From the NCBI GenBank assembly GCA_000434295.1, contig HF994934.1, positions 133,088 through 197,087 on the forward strand: a stretch of DNA of 64,000 nt, in the 5' to 3' direction. The stretch is from Acetobacter sp. CAG:977. GTDB taxonomy: Bacteria > Pseudomonadota > Alphaproteobacteria > CAAGCB01 > CAG-977. The notes under the pieces are model-generated. The model searched no databases. It was not told where the DNA came from and was given only the letters and a program-made list of their open reading frames with translations. Positions within the stretch are counted from its first letter, which is position 1, and each line of letters starts with the position of its first letter. This document shows, piece by piece, positions 1-8,401 of this stretch. The position numbers were made by a program, and so were the translations under genes.

Positions 1-821
1 AAAATTTAAGCAAACTGATGTTTGACGGCCCTGCCGAAGAACTGCAGTTAACGGAAAATGCCCAGCCCGCATTGATGGCCGTCAGCATGGCGGTCGTACG
101 CATTCTTCAGCACGAAGGAAAAATCGTTCTGGCAGAAAAGTTTGCTTTCGGAGCGGGACATTCTTTGGGCGAATATTCGGCGCTGTGCGCGGCGGGAGCC
201 TTTGACGTTACGACGGCGGCACGCCTGCTTAAGACGCGCGGTCTGGCCATGCAAAAGGCCGTTCCCGTGGGACAAGGCGGCATGGCGGCATTAATCGGCG
301 TTGATTTGGCTCAGGCTCAGGAAATTGCTGCCGAAGCGGCTCAGGGCGACGTTTGCGTTGCCGCCAATGACAATGCGCCGGGACAGGTCGTGATCAGCGG
401 TTCGACCGCCGCAATTGACCGGGCTTTGGAAATTGCGGCGAAAAAAGGCGTAAAACGCGCCGTAAAACTGGCTGTCAGCGCACCGTTCCACAGCCCGATG
501 ATGCAACCGGCCGCCGATGTGATGGCCGAAGCTTTGGCAAACGCCGAAATTCATACGCCTCGTTTTCCGATTATTGCCAATGTTACGGCGGCACCCGTAT
601 CGGATCCCGAAGAAATTCGCCGTTTGTTGGTTGCTCAGGTCACCGGATCCGTGCGGTGGCGCGAAAGCATGCTGTATCTGCAATCTCAAGGCGTTGACAC
701 GCTGGTCGAAGCCGGATCGGGCAAAGTGTTGACCGGCATGGCAAAGCGCATTCATCCCGAATTAAAGGGAATCGCTTTGAACACCGTTGCGGATATTGAA
801 GAATTTTTAAAAACGAATTAA
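1..821 (+). CDS. fabD: Malonyl-CoA:ACP transacylase FabD (5' end outside window)
   Basis: FabD moves malonyl from CoA to acyl carrier protein, supplying the two-carbon donor for fatty-acid elongation in the cytoplasm. The reading frame is already open at base 3 (codons for N-L-S-K-L precede the first Met at 18), and family members have residues upstream of this point, so the true start lies before the window. The nucleophile motif GHSLGEYSAL lies near the middle of the visible part and the second catalytic motif APFHSPMM follows about 110 residues later. Roughly 270 of the usual 310 residues are present. It is followed 41 bp later by fabG, acpP and fabF, the standard fatty-acid cluster. The identification is secure; only the start is unknown. 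Confidence 0.96.
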   Translation, partial: NLSKLMFDGPAEELQLTENAQPALMAVSMAVVRILQHEGKIVLAEKFAFGAGHSLGEYSALCAAGAFDVTTAARLLKTRGLAMQKAVPVGQGGMAALIGVDLAQAQEIAAEAAQGDVCVAANDNAPGQVVISGSTAAIDRALEIAAKKGVKRAVKLAVSAPFHSPMMQPAADVMAEALANAEIHTPRFPIIANVTAAPVSDPEEIRRLLVAQVTGSVRWRESMLYLQSQGVDTLVEAGSGKVLTGMAKRIHPELKGIALNTVADIEEFLKTN

Positions 822-862
822 AGTACCTTCCACCAAAACCTCAGTTTTAAGGAAACGATCAA

Positions 863-1600
863 ATGTTGGACTTTACAGGAAAATGTGCTCTGGTAACCGG
901 AGCAACGGGCGGCATCGGCCGCGTTGTCGTCAAAACGTTGCATGACAACGGCGCGACGGTAATTCTGACCGATATGAATCAAGAAGCTTTGGATGCTTTT
1001 GCCGCCGAATTAAAAGAACGCGTTTTCGCTTTCTCCTGCAATTTGGGCGACCCTGCGGATATTGATTCCCTGATCGCCAAAGCGGAAAAAGCCGCCGGCG
1101 CCATTGATATTCTGATCAACAACGCCGGATTGACCAAAGACAATCTGTTTATGCGTATGAAAGACGAAGATTGGGATTTGGTTTTAAGAGTGAACCTGAC
1201 GGCAGGTTTCCGTCTTGCCCGCGCAGCCATCAAAGGAATGATGAAGCGCCGTTACGGCCGCATTGTCAGCATGGCTTCGATTGTCGGCGTGACGGGGAAC
1301 CCCGGACAGGCGAACTATTCTGCTTCCAAAGCCGGCTTGATTGCCATGACGAAATGTCTGGCGGCGGAAGTTGCTTCCCGCGGCATCACGGCAAACTGCG
1401 TCGCACCGGGCTTTATCAAGACCGCCATGACGGATGCCCTGCCGGAAGAAGCGAAAGAAAAATTGACCCGTAACATTCCGATGGCTCGTCTCGGCTTGCC
1501 GCAGGACGTTGCGAACGCCGTTGCCTTTTTGGCCAGCGACGAAGCTTCGTACATTACAGGTCAGACCATTCATGTGAATGGCGGCATGGCGATGATTTGA
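863..1600 (+). CDS. fabG: 3-oxoacyl-ACP reductase FabG
   Basis: This is the NADPH-dependent reductase of 3-oxoacyl-ACP, the second step of each fatty-acid elongation cycle. At 245 residues it is a full-length classical short-chain dehydrogenase: the cofactor motif TGATGGIG lies near residues 12-19, NNAG near 86-89, and the catalytic Ser139, Tyr152 and Lys156 (YSASK) are all present. The C-terminal ITGQTIHVNGGMAMI tail is typical of FabG. The ATG at 863 follows an AAGGA ribosome-binding site. Position between fabD and acpP distinguishes it from the many other SDR enzymes. Confidence 0.97.
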   Translation: MLDFTGKCALVTGATGGIGRVVVKTLHDNGATVILTDMNQEALDAFAAELKERVFAFSCNLGDPADIDSLIAKAEKAAGAIDILINNAGLTKDNLFMRMKDEDWDLVLRVNLTAGFRLARAAIKGMMKRRYGRIVSMASIVGVTGNPGQANYSASKAGLIAMTKCLAAEVASRGITANCVAPGFIKTAMTDALPEEAKEKLTRNIPMARLGLPQDVANAVAFLASDEASYITGQTIHVNGGMAMI

Positions 1601-1768
1601 TGATTTTTTCCCTTTGCGGGAAAAAATTATTCAAAAACCGTCCTTTTTTTGCAAAAATCTGTCTTCTAAGGCTAGAAAAAGCAAAAAAAGTATGCTACAG
1701 AGTGAACTTTCTTGGGTGTGTCAGTCCCGAACGGGACAAAACACTTTAGTTTAACAGAGGAATACAAA

Positions 1769-2005
1769 ATGAGTGATATTGCCGAACGCGTAAAGAAAAT
1801 CGTCATCGAACATTTGGGCGTTGAACCCTCCAAGGTGACGGACAGCTCCAGCTTCATCGACGACCTGGGCGCAGACAGCCTGGACACCGTTGAACTGGTT
1901 ATGGCGTTTGAAGAAGAATTCTCCGTCGAAATCCCCGACGATGCCGCCGAAAAGATTTTGACGGTTCAGGATGCTATCGACTACATCAGCAAGCATTCTT
2001 CATAA
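1769..2005 (+). CDS. acpP: Acyl carrier protein
   Basis: ACP carries growing acyl chains on a 4'-phosphopantetheine arm. The protein is 78 residues, acidic and helical, with the attachment motif GADSLDTVE; Ser37 is the modified residue. An open frame extends upstream to 1712, but the start at 1769 ([10 protein letters not shown]) is chosen because it gives the conserved N-terminus and has an AGAGG ribosome-binding site 8 bases upstream. It lies between fabG and fabF. A 168-bp gap before it could hold its own promoter, and a strong stem-loop lies just after its stop codon, which may set its level relative to fabF. Confidence 0.98.
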   Translation: MSDIAERVKKIVIEHLGVEPSKVTDSSSFIDDLGADSLDTVELVMAFEEEFSVEIPDDAAEKILTVQDAIDYISKHSS

Positions 2006-2017
2006 AAACCGTTTTGT

Positions 2018-2046
2018 GCCGATTTCTTGATTGTCAAGAAATCGGC
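2018..2046 (+). promoter_or_regulatory. Intercistronic stem-loop between acpP and fabF
   Basis: A perfect 12-bp inverted repeat, GCCGATTTCTTG at 2018-2029 and CAAGAAATCGGC at 2035-2046, has a 5-base loop. It is followed by ATTTCTTC, not a clean T-run. It begins 12 bases after the acpP stop and ends 55 bases before the fabF start. I infer a leaky terminator or a 3'-end stabiliser that keeps acpP mRNA more abundant than the downstream message. Confidence 0.6.
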
Positions 2047-2101
2047 ATTTCTTCAATCTAAAGGCGTAAGTACGTCTTTTTTGTATATCAGAGGTCGCGT
2101 T

Positions 2102-3364
2102 ATGAGAAGAGTCGTCGTTACAGGTATAGGAATGCTTTCGCCAATGGGGCGCGGCGTAGACACCACATGGCAGGGAATTATCAACGGAAAATCCGCAATC
2201 CGTCCCGTCGATCGCTACGACGTTTCACAGTCTACGGCTAAAATTGCCGGACAAGTTCCTTTTGGCAAAGGCAATCCCGCTCTTTTCGACCCTGACGACG
2301 TGCTGCCCGCAAAAGAGCAACGTCGCGTTGATCCGTTCATCCTGTACGGATTGTGCGCCGGAACGGACGCCGTTGAAGATTCAGGATGGAAACCCGAAAC
2401 CGAAGAAGACAGATTCCGCACGGGCGTCATGATCGGCGCGGGAATCGGCGGTTTGACCTCTATTTCCGACAGCGCCGTTACCTTGAAAGAAGGCGGTCCC
2501 CGTAAAATCAGCCCGTTCTTTATCCCGTCGTGCCTGATTAACCTGATTTCTGGTCAGCTGTCGATCAAGTACGGATTTTACGGACCGAACCATTCCGTTG
2601 TTACGGCTTGTGCGACGGGGACTCATGCGATCGGAGACGCCGCCCGCCTGATTATGTGGGACGATGCCGACGTTATGGTCGCAGGCGGTGCCGAAGCCGC
2701 CGTCCATCCGCTGGCAATGGCCGGATTCGCTCAGGCTAAGGCCTTGTCCACCCATTATAACGATACGCCAGAAAAAGCTTCCCGTCCGTGGGATAAAGGT
2801 CATGACGGATTCGTTATGGGCGAAGGATCGGGCGTTGTTGTTTTGGAAGAATACGAACACGCCAAAAAACGCGGTGCAAAAATCTACGGCGAAATCATCG
2901 GTTACGGCTTGTCAGGCGACGGTTACCACGTTACGGCTCCGGCTCCGGACAGCCGCGGCTCAAAACATGCCATGAAAATGGCGCTGAAAAACGCAGGCAT
3001 CAACCCCGAAGACATTGACTACATCAATGCTCACGGAACGTCGACTCCCGTCGGTGACGGTTTAGAAGCCAATGCCGTTAAAGCCATTTTCGGAAGCCAT
3101 GCGTCAAAATTGGCTATGTCTTCCACGAAATCCAGCATCGGACACTTGTTAGGTGCCGCAGGCGCCGTCGAAGCCATCTTGTGCCTTAAGGCAATTCAAG
3201 ACGGAATTCTGCCTCCGACGCTGAATCTGGAAGATCCCGTCGAAGAAGCCGAAGGGCTTGATTTGGTTCCTTTGAAAGCCAAAGAACGTAAATTAAAAAC
3301 CGTTATGTCAAACTCGTTCGGTTTCGGCGGAACCAACGCTTCCGTCATCTTTAGAGCCGTTTGA
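2102..3364 (+). CDS. fabF: 3-oxoacyl-ACP synthase II FabF
   Basis: FabF condenses malonyl-ACP with acyl-ACP to extend fatty acids. The start at 2102 (MRRVVVTGIG) is preferred over the longer frame from 2027 because it matches the family N-terminus and is preceded by GAGG. The 420-residue product is full length. The thiolase-fold triad is visible: Cys170 in VVTACATG, His311 in NAHGTSTPVGD and His348 in KSSIGHLLGAAGA. The C-terminal NSFGFGGTNAS motif is also present. It is directly followed by mltG, whose first possible start codon overlaps the fabF stop. Confidence 0.97.
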   Translation: MRRVVVTGIGMLSPMGRGVDTTWQGIINGKSAIRPVDRYDVSQSTAKIAGQVPFGKGNPALFDPDDVLPAKEQRRVDPFILYGLCAGTDAVEDSGWKPETEEDRFRTGVMIGAGIGGLTSISDSAVTLKEGGPRKISPFFIPSCLINLISGQLSIKYGFYGPNHSVVTACATGTHAIGDAARLIMWDDADVMVAGGAEAAVHPLAMAGFAQAKALSTHYNDTPEKASRPWDKGHDGFVMGEGSGVVVLEEYEHAKKRGAKIYGEIIGYGLSGDGYHVTAPAPDSRGSKHAMKMALKNAGINPEDIDYINAHGTSTPVGDGLEANAVKAIFGSHASKLAMSSTKSSIGHLLGAAGAVEAILCLKAIQDGILPPTLNLEDPVEEAEGLDLVPLKAKERKLKTVMSNSFGFGGTNASVIFRAV

Positions 3365-4710
3365 GCAAAAAAATAATGGCAAAACGCCGCTTACTCATTA
3401 CCCTTCTTCTGCTGTTGGCAATTTGTCTCAGCGGAGGAAGTGTATTCAGTTTTTATAATTTGCTCTACGAGCAAAATAACAAACTGGAACCGACCATTTT
3501 GCTGGTCGAAAAAGGCGTTTCCATGGGCGAAATCGCCGCCCAATTAAAAAAAGACGAACTGATCCGAAGCGTTTCGGTTTTTAAAGTCGCCGGACGTCTG
3601 TCCGGAAAGTCCACCAGCCTGAAAGCGGGCGAATACCGCATTCCGCCGCGTGCCAGCACCAAAATGATTTTAGATATTCTGGTGAACGGGCAAAACGTCG
3701 TGCGGCGCGTCACCGTCCCCGAAGGAAAAACAAGCGCGCAAATTTTTGAATTGCTGATGGAAACGCCGGGACTGGCCGGAGAATTGCCCGCTCCGCCGCC
3801 GAACGGAACTTTGTTACCCGAAACTTACACTTTCGGATACGGCGTTCCCAGAACGGTCATTTTGCAAAGAATGCAGGAAGCCATGCAAAAGACCATTGAC
3901 GATTTATGGCCGTACCGCGATCCTGATCTGCCTTATACGACCAAAAACGAAGCGTTGACTTTGGCTTCCATCGTCGAAAAAGAAACATCCGTTCCCGAAG
4001 AACGCCCCCGTATCGCCGGCGTTTTTATCAACCGACTGAAGCGGGGAATGCGTCTGCAAACCGATCCGACCGTCATTTATGCGATAACGGACGGATCCAT
4101 GGATTTGAAGCGTCGCCTGACGCATGCGGATTTAAGGGTCGATCATCCTTTTAATACCTATACGCGCAAAGGGCTTCCTCCCGCACCGATTTGCAATCCC
4201 GGCAGAGATTCCATCCAAGCCGTTCTGAACCCGATGAAAACGGACGAGATTTATTTTGTTGCCGACGGAACGGGCGGTCATACGTTTTCAAAAACGTTCA
4301 AGCAGCACAAACGCAATATCACCGCATGGAAACGGGCAAGACGCCAGAAACGTTTGGCGTTGCGGCGCCGTGCTGCCAAGAAAACAGCTGTTGCTCGCAA
4401 GAAAAACGTAAAAAAGCCGACCACACCGACCGTCAGTGCCCGTGCCGTGCGAGGCCCCATTGCCGCCGACGGAACGGTTACCATTGATGCCATTGACGAA
4501 GAAACCGCTATTGCCATTGATCCGTCCGAGGTTTCCGCCAATCTGATGGAAGACCTGATAAAAGACGATCCCGCAGAAAAGCCGGTTGACCCTGAAAAAG
4601 CGGCAAAAATGAAAACCAAACCCCAAAAAGCCGCGGCAAAGGCTAAAACAAAGACGCCTGCGCCAAAAGCTTCGCAAAAAAAGAAAAAAACAACGAAAAA
4701 AAGTAAATGA
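3361..4710 (+). CDS. mltG: Endolytic transglycosylase MltG (YceG family), with long basic C-terminal tail
   Basis: MltG is an inner-membrane lytic transglycosylase thought to cut nascent glycan strands and so set their length. One N-terminal membrane segment (about residues 8-30) is followed by a LysM-like part and the YceG catalytic domain. The family glutamate is Glu208 in VEKETSVPEERP, followed by the NRLKRGMRLQTDPTVIYA block. The conserved part ends near residue 325. About 120 further residues rich in Lys, Ala, Arg and Pro follow, which most family members (about 340 residues) lack. The frame can start at TTG 3361, overlapping the fabF stop, or at ATG 3376; neither has a convincing ribosome-binding site. 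The position after fabF is usual in alphaproteobacteria. Confidence 0.92.
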   Translation: MSKKIMAKRRLLITLLLLLAICLSGGSVFSFYNLLYEQNNKLEPTILLVEKGVSMGEIAAQLKKDELIRSVSVFKVAGRLSGKSTSLKAGEYRIPPRASTKMILDILVNGQNVVRRVTVPEGKTSAQIFELLMETPGLAGELPAPPPNGTLLPETYTFGYGVPRTVILQRMQEAMQKTIDDLWPYRDPDLPYTTKNEALTLASIVEKETSVPEERPRIAGVFINRLKRGMRLQTDPTVIYAITDGSMDLKRRLTHADLRVDHPFNTYTRKGLPPAPICNPGRDSIQAVLNPMKTDEIYFVADGTGGHTFSKTFKQHKRNITAWKRARRQKRLALRRRAAKKTAVARKKNVKKPTTPTVSARAVRGPIAADGTVTIDAIDEETAIAIDPSEVSANLMEDLIKDDPAEKPVDPEKAAKMKTKPQKAAAKAKTKTPAPKASQKKKKTTKKSK

Positions 4711-4732
4711 CCCCTTGTTTCGGGAGAATAAA

Positions 4733-5464
4733 ATGCGCCTTTTTTTGATGTTATGGCTTTTGTTTGCATTTCCGGCTTATGCCGATTTCGACTCGGGACT
4801 AAAAGCCTACAACGACGGAGATTACGAAACTGCCTTCAAAGAATGGCAAACGGCAGCCGATCAGGGAAATATCGAAGCTCAGAGGAATCTCGGGCATTTG
4901 TACCGTTGGGGCAAAGGCGTCCAACAGGATTTGACTCAGGCGGCGTTTTGGTATTACACGGCGGCCAAAGGCGGGTCGGATTCGGCTCAATACAATCTGG
5001 GGGTCATGTATTTGCGCGGCGAAGGCATTCCCCGCAATGAAGAAGAAGGCGTCTTGTGGTTGGAGCGCGCCGCCGAACAAAATAATCGGGAAGCGGTGGA
5101 ACGTTTGGCTCATTTAAAGACGGAAACCGACTTTGAACTGCCGGCGGAAGAAGAATTGTTCCGTCCCGTGAAATCGGCTAAAAAAGGTGCTTTGCCGGGA
5201 AAAATGACGACCGTTTCCAAAAAAGAACCGCCTCTTTATGCGCATTTGGCGTCTTATTTTGATCAGGAAACGTTGGAAAAAGGGTGGAAGAAATTAAAGG
5301 CGGCTTATCCGGAATTGGCGAAGTTTAAGACTTTGGAAACGCGGGTTTCTTTGCAAAAAGGTCGGTATATCCGTCTGTATATCAAAGGGAAGCCCGAAGA
5401 AATTCGCAAAACGTGCGACAGTTTAAACGCCAAAAAGCAATATTGCCTGATCAGCTATCCGTAA
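4733..5464 (+). CDS. Secreted Sel1-repeat protein with C-terminal SPOR domain
   Basis: The 243-residue product starts with a signal peptide (MRLFLMLWLLFAFPAYA, cleavage after Ala17). Three to four Sel1/TPR-type repeats follow (residues about 20-130), with signatures such as AQRNLGHLYRWGKGV and AQYNLGVMYLRGEGI. The last 75 residues form a SPOR-like domain (LYAHLASYFDQE ... YIRLYIKGKPEE). SPOR domains bind denuded peptidoglycan at division sites and Sel1 repeats mediate protein contacts, so a periplasmic cell-wall role beside mltG is likely but inferred. The start at 4733 is preferred over 4715 because GGGAG precedes it and it begins the signal peptide. Confidence 0.8.
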   Translation: MRLFLMLWLLFAFPAYADFDSGLKAYNDGDYETAFKEWQTAADQGNIEAQRNLGHLYRWGKGVQQDLTQAAFWYYTAAKGGSDSAQYNLGVMYLRGEGIPRNEEEGVLWLERAAEQNNREAVERLAHLKTETDFELPAEEELFRPVKSAKKGALPGKMTTVSKKEPPLYAHLASYFDQETLEKGWKKLKAAYPELAKFKTLETRVSLQKGRYIRLYIKGKPEEIRKTCDSLNAKKQYCLISYP

Positions 5465-5477
5465 GATTTTTTAAGGC

Positions 5478-5506
5478 TTGCAAAGGCTGTTTACGTGCTG
5501 TATATT
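5478..5506 (+). promoter_or_regulatory. Sigma-70-type promoter of the rpsF operon
   Basis: TTGCAA at 5478-5483 and TATATT at 5501-5506 are separated by exactly 17 bases. They lie 109 bp upstream of the rpsF ATG. Transcription from here would give a leader of about 100 nt containing the S6:S18-type element described separately. Confidence 0.65.
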
Positions 5507-5570
5507 TCAGCTTCCGTTTACTCCTTGCCGGCAAACGGACCGGCTATACCCAGACAGGCTTTCATGGGGA

Positions 5571-5607
5571 AGGCTTGCCGATGGGGGTTGAGACAATCCG
5601 TAAGGAG
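5571..5607 (+). promoter_or_regulatory. Probable S6:S18 ribosomal-protein leader element
   Basis: In the mRNA just before rpsF a hairpin pairs GGGTTG (5585-5590) with CAATCC (5594-5599) around an AGA loop. Outside it, CTT (5574-5576) can pair with AAG (5602-5604), leaving a 5'-side bulge that contains CCGAT (5578-5582). A CCG-containing bulge between two stems in front of rpsF is the hallmark of the known S6:S18 autoregulatory element. The outer stem includes part of the AAGGAG ribosome-binding site, so binding of excess S6:S18 would block rpsF translation. Pairing was done by eye. Confidence 0.55.
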
Positions 5608-5614
5608 AATATTT

Positions 5615-6013
5615 ATGGCTTTGTATGAAAGCGTGTTTATCGCACGCCAAGATATCGCCGCTTCACAGGTTGATGCTTTGATTGAACGCTTTGAAGGCGT
5701 CATCAATGCCAACGGCGGCAAAGTAACGAAAAAGGAAAACTGGGGCTTGAGAGCTCTGGCTTACCGTATGCACAAGAACCGCAAAGGTCACTATGTCCTG
5801 TTTAACATCGACGCTCCTGCACAGGCGTTGATCGAAATGGAACGCCAGATGCGTTTGGACGAAGACGTCATCCGTTACCTGTCCGTTCGCGTTGAAGAAT
5901 TGGAAGAAGGCCCGTCCGCCATGTTGTCGAACAAAGGCAAAGAAATGAAAGGTCGTCCTTCCAAAAAATTTGACGATAAGTTTGATTCTGAAGAAGAAAG
6001 CGAGGAATTCTAA
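5615..6013 (+). CDS. rpsF: Ribosomal protein bS6
   Basis: bS6 binds with S18 on the platform of the 30S subunit. The 132-residue product begins [14 protein letters not shown] and contains the family pattern [25 protein letters not shown], interrupted by no gaps. The acidic C-terminal tail ([13 protein letters not shown]) is common in this family. The frame is open from 5495, but the start at 5615 has an AAGGAG ribosome-binding site and the conserved N-terminus. Its stop overlaps the rpsR start by one base (TAATG), suggesting translational coupling. Confidence 0.97.
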   Translation: MALYESVFIARQDIAASQVDALIERFEGVINANGGKVTKKENWGLRALAYRMHKNRKGHYVLFNIDAPAQALIEMERQMRLDEDVIRYLSVRVEELEEGPSAMLSNKGKEMKGRPSKKFDDKFDSEEESEEF

Positions 6014-6249
6014 TGGTTGCTGTAGCACGTCGTCCTTTTTTCCGTCGTCGCAAGGCTTGCCCGTTTGCGGCGAAGGATGCTCCGAAAATCGATTATAAAG
6101 ACATCAAATTGTTGCAGCGTTTCATATCCGAACGCGGCAAAATCGTCCCCAGCCGCATTACCGCCGTTTCCGCAAAGAAACAGCGCGAATTGGCAAAGGC
6201 TATCAAACGTGCCCGTTTCTTGGGCTTGTTGCCTTATGTTGTGGACTGA
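6013..6249 (+). CDS. rpsR: Ribosomal protein bS18
   Basis: This 78-residue basic protein is the S6 partner on the 30S platform. The block [19 protein letters not shown] and the end [11 protein letters not shown] are diagnostic for S18. The N-terminal [13 protein letters not shown] segment is typical of alphaproteobacterial forms. It overlaps rpsF by one base and precedes rplI by 41 bp, the conserved rpsF-rpsR-rplI order. Confidence 0.97.
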   Translation: MVAVARRPFFRRRKACPFAAKDAPKIDYKDIKLLQRFISERGKIVPSRITAVSAKKQRELAKAIKRARFLGLLPYVVD

Positions 6250-6290
6250 TCCCTTTTTGATCGTCAAAGAAGAGACTTAGGAGAAATAAT

Positions 6291-6830
6291 ATGGAAGTCA
6301 TTTTACTGGAGCGCATCGAAAAGCTCGGTCAAATGGGCGATATCGTCAAGGTAAAACCCGGATTTGCCCGTAACTATTTGTTGCCGCAAGCCAAGGCTCT
6401 GCGTTCCAACAAGCAGAATCTGGCCATCTTTGAAGCCCAGAAAGTCCAGTTGGAAGCCGCAAACCTGAAACGCAAACAGGAAGCCGAACAAATCGCCGAA
6501 AAAATGGCCGATTTGAAATTGGTTATCGTTCGTCAGGCCGCCGAAACCGGACAGCTGTACGGTTCCGTTACGGGTCGTGACGTTCGTGACGCCGTCCGCG
6601 AAGCCGGATTTAACATTGAACGCCGTCAGGTCATGTTAGACCAGCCGTTCAAAGAAATCGGCATGTATGATGTTCGCATCGTTTTGCATCCGGACGTCAG
6701 CCAGACGATCGGCGTAACGGTTGCCCGTTCTCAGGAAGAAGCAGAACGCAACGCGAAAATGGCTGAAAAAGCCGCTGCCAAAGCTGCAGCTGCCGAAACA
6801 GCCCCCGTTGAAGAAGCGGCTGCCGTTTAA
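6291..6830 (+). CDS. rplI: Ribosomal protein bL9
   Basis: bL9 binds 23S rRNA near the L1 stalk and helps maintain reading frame. The first 50 residues hold the N-terminal domain (MEVILLERIEKLGQMGDIV, then PGFARNYLLPQ). A central helix and the C-terminal domain follow (LYGSVTGRDV, IGMYDVRIVLHPDV). The product is 179 residues, longer than the usual 150, because of an Ala/Glu-rich tail of about 25 residues at the C-terminus. ATG at 6291 is preceded by AGGAGA. A strong terminator follows. Confidence 0.97.
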   Translation: MEVILLERIEKLGQMGDIVKVKPGFARNYLLPQAKALRSNKQNLAIFEAQKVQLEAANLKRKQEAEQIAEKMADLKLVIVRQAAETGQLYGSVTGRDVRDAVREAGFNIERRQVMLDQPFKEIGMYDVRIVLHPDVSQTIGVTVARSQEEAERNAKMAEKAAAKAAAAETAPVEEAAAV

Positions 6831-6852
6831 GATAAACGGTCAAAAAAATTCA

Positions 6853-6887
6853 GGCGGGAGTGTTTGACTCACTCCCGCCTTTTTTTT
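6853..6887 (+). terminator. Rho-independent terminator of rpsF-rpsR-rplI
   Basis: The inverted repeat GGCGGGAGTG (6853-6862) and CACTCCCGCC (6870-6879), with a 7-base loop, is followed by eight T residues. It begins 22 bases after the rplI stop. Confidence 0.93.
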
Positions 6888-6922
6888 ATGATGGCGCAAA
6901 TTAAAATTTCGGGATTGAAAAC

Positions 6923-8401
6923 ATGGACGATTCTGACGTAACGGCCGTACGTGTGCCGCCTCAAAACATTGAAGCCGAACAGGCTTTGTTGGGCGCGATT
7001 CTTACGAACAATCACGCTTTGGAAAAAGTGTCGGAAATTCTGCGCCCTTTCCATTTCGCAAGCCCCGTCCATGCCAAAATCTATGAAGCCGTCATGGTTT
7101 TGCATTCGCGCGGACATTTGGCAGATCCCGTTACTTTGCGCGGATATTTGTCGTCCGAAGGCATTCTGGACGAAGTCGGAGGTATCAAATACCTGATGGA
7201 TTTGGCCGGTGCCGCCGTAACCATCATTAACGCCGAAGATTATGCAAGGTTGATTTTTGACCGCTATCTGCGCCGCCAGCTGATTGCTTTGGGAAATGAC
7301 ATCGTCAATGACGCTTATGCCGTTTCTTTGGACGAAGATGCCTCAAAGCAAATGGAAATTGCGGAAAAAAAGCTCTACGAGCTGGGAACGGAAGGTCAGC
7401 TTGAAGGCGGACCGAAACCCTTTGTCGAACCGTTGACCGAAGTCATTCAACAAGTCGCCGAAGCTAAAAAAAATCCGGACGGCATCGCCGGCGTTACAAC
7501 GGGATTTCGCGATTTGGATACGGTCATGGGCGGTTTGCACCGTTCGGATTTGATTATTTTGGCAGGGCGACCCGCCATGGGAAAAACGGCTTTTGCAACG
7601 TGTCTGGCTTTTAATTCGGCTCGCCACTTTCTCGAAAAAGCAGAACCGGGAAAAGAAAAAAAAGGCGTCGCGTTCTTTTCTTTGGAAATGTCGGCTTCTC
7701 AGCTGGCTGCCCGTATTTTAGCAACGGAAACACAAACGTCTTCTCATAACTTGAGAAACGGAAAAATCACAACCGACGAATTTCGCCGAATCGTCGGATT
7801 CGCTTCAGAATTGGAAAAAGTCCCCCTCTATGTCGACGATTCCCCCGGATTGACCGTCAGCGCCATACATAACCGCGCCAGACGGTTAAAACGCGAAAAA
7901 GGCTTGGGGCTGATTGTTATTGACTATTTACAGTTAATCGACGATTCAGATACACGGCATCAGGAAAACCGCGTTCAATCTTTGTCCGAAATTACGCGAC
8001 GGTTAAAAATCATGGCCAAAGAGCTTGACGTTCCCGTCGTCGTATTGTCCCAATTAAGCCGTCAGGTCGAACAACGCGAAGATAAACGCCCCTTGTTGTC
8101 CGATTTGCGTGAATCCGGATCTATCGAACAAGACGCCGACATCGTAATGTTTATTTTCCGCGAAATTTATTATCTGGAAAAAGAACAACCTATTCCCCGT
8201 CAAGGTGAAACGGACGAAAAATTTAACGCCCGCGTCCTGAAATGGGAAGACCACAAGCTTGCCGTCCAGAAAAAAGCCGAGCTGATAATCGCAAAACAGC
8301 GCCACGGACCGACCGCGAACATTCCTCTGTTCTTTGAAAGCGAATTTACGCGTTTCGGAAACTGGGCGGAACCGGCCGATTTGAATACTCCTGCGGGCTA
8401 A
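6923..8401 (+). CDS. dnaB: Replicative DNA helicase DnaB
   Basis: DnaB is the hexameric helicase that unwinds DNA ahead of the replisome. The 492-residue product has the N-terminal primase-interacting domain (about residues 10-115), beginning with PPQNIEAEQALLGAIL. The RecA-type motor has Walker A GRPAMGKTAF (215 onward), SLEMSASQLAARIL, Walker B LIVIDYLQL, and a later LSQLSRQVEQREDKRPLLSD block. It follows rplI as in many proteobacteria. No strong ribosome-binding site precedes the ATG at 6923. Its stop overlaps the stop of the convergent CCA-adding enzyme gene by four bases. No intein is present. Confidence 0.97.
   Translation: MDDSDVTAVRVPPQNIEAEQALLGAILTNNHALEKVSEILRPFHFASPVHAKIYEAVMVLHSRGHLADPVTLRGYLSSEGILDEVGGIKYLMDLAGAAVTIINAEDYARLIFDRYLRRQLIALGNDIVNDAYAVSLDEDASKQMEIAEKKLYELGTEGQLEGGPKPFVEPLTEVIQQVAEAKKNPDGIAGVTTGFRDLDTVMGGLHRSDLIILAGRPAMGKTAFATCLAFNSARHFLEKAEPGKEKKGVAFFSLEMSASQLAARILATETQTSSHNLRNGKITTDEFRRIVGFASELEKVPLYVDDSPGLTVSAIHNRARRLKREKGLGLIVIDYLQLIDDSDTRHQENRVQSLSEITRRLKIMAKELDVPVVVLSQLSRQVEQREDKRPLLSDLRESGSIEQDADIVMFIFREIYYLEKEQPIPRQGETDEKFNARVLKWEDHKLAVQKKAELIIAKQRHGPTANIPLFFESEFTRFGNWAEPADLNTPAG

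Noticed and set aside
1604..1626. Palindrome TTTTTTCCC-TTTGC-GGGAAAAAA after fabG as a terminator.
   Set aside because: On the plus strand the hairpin is followed by A residues, not T, and the stem has only three G-C pairs.
1716..1744. Hairpin GTCCC-GAAC-GGGAC with outer GTGT/ACAC in the acpP leader as a riboswitch or regulatory RNA.
   Set aside because: The inner stem is only five pairs with a small loop, the outer four pairs are separated by unpaired bases, and no known element matches.
2381..2860. 159-residue open frame on the minus strand inside fabF.
   Set aside because: It is the antisense of a strongly conserved gene, has no ribosome-binding site and no recognisable domain.
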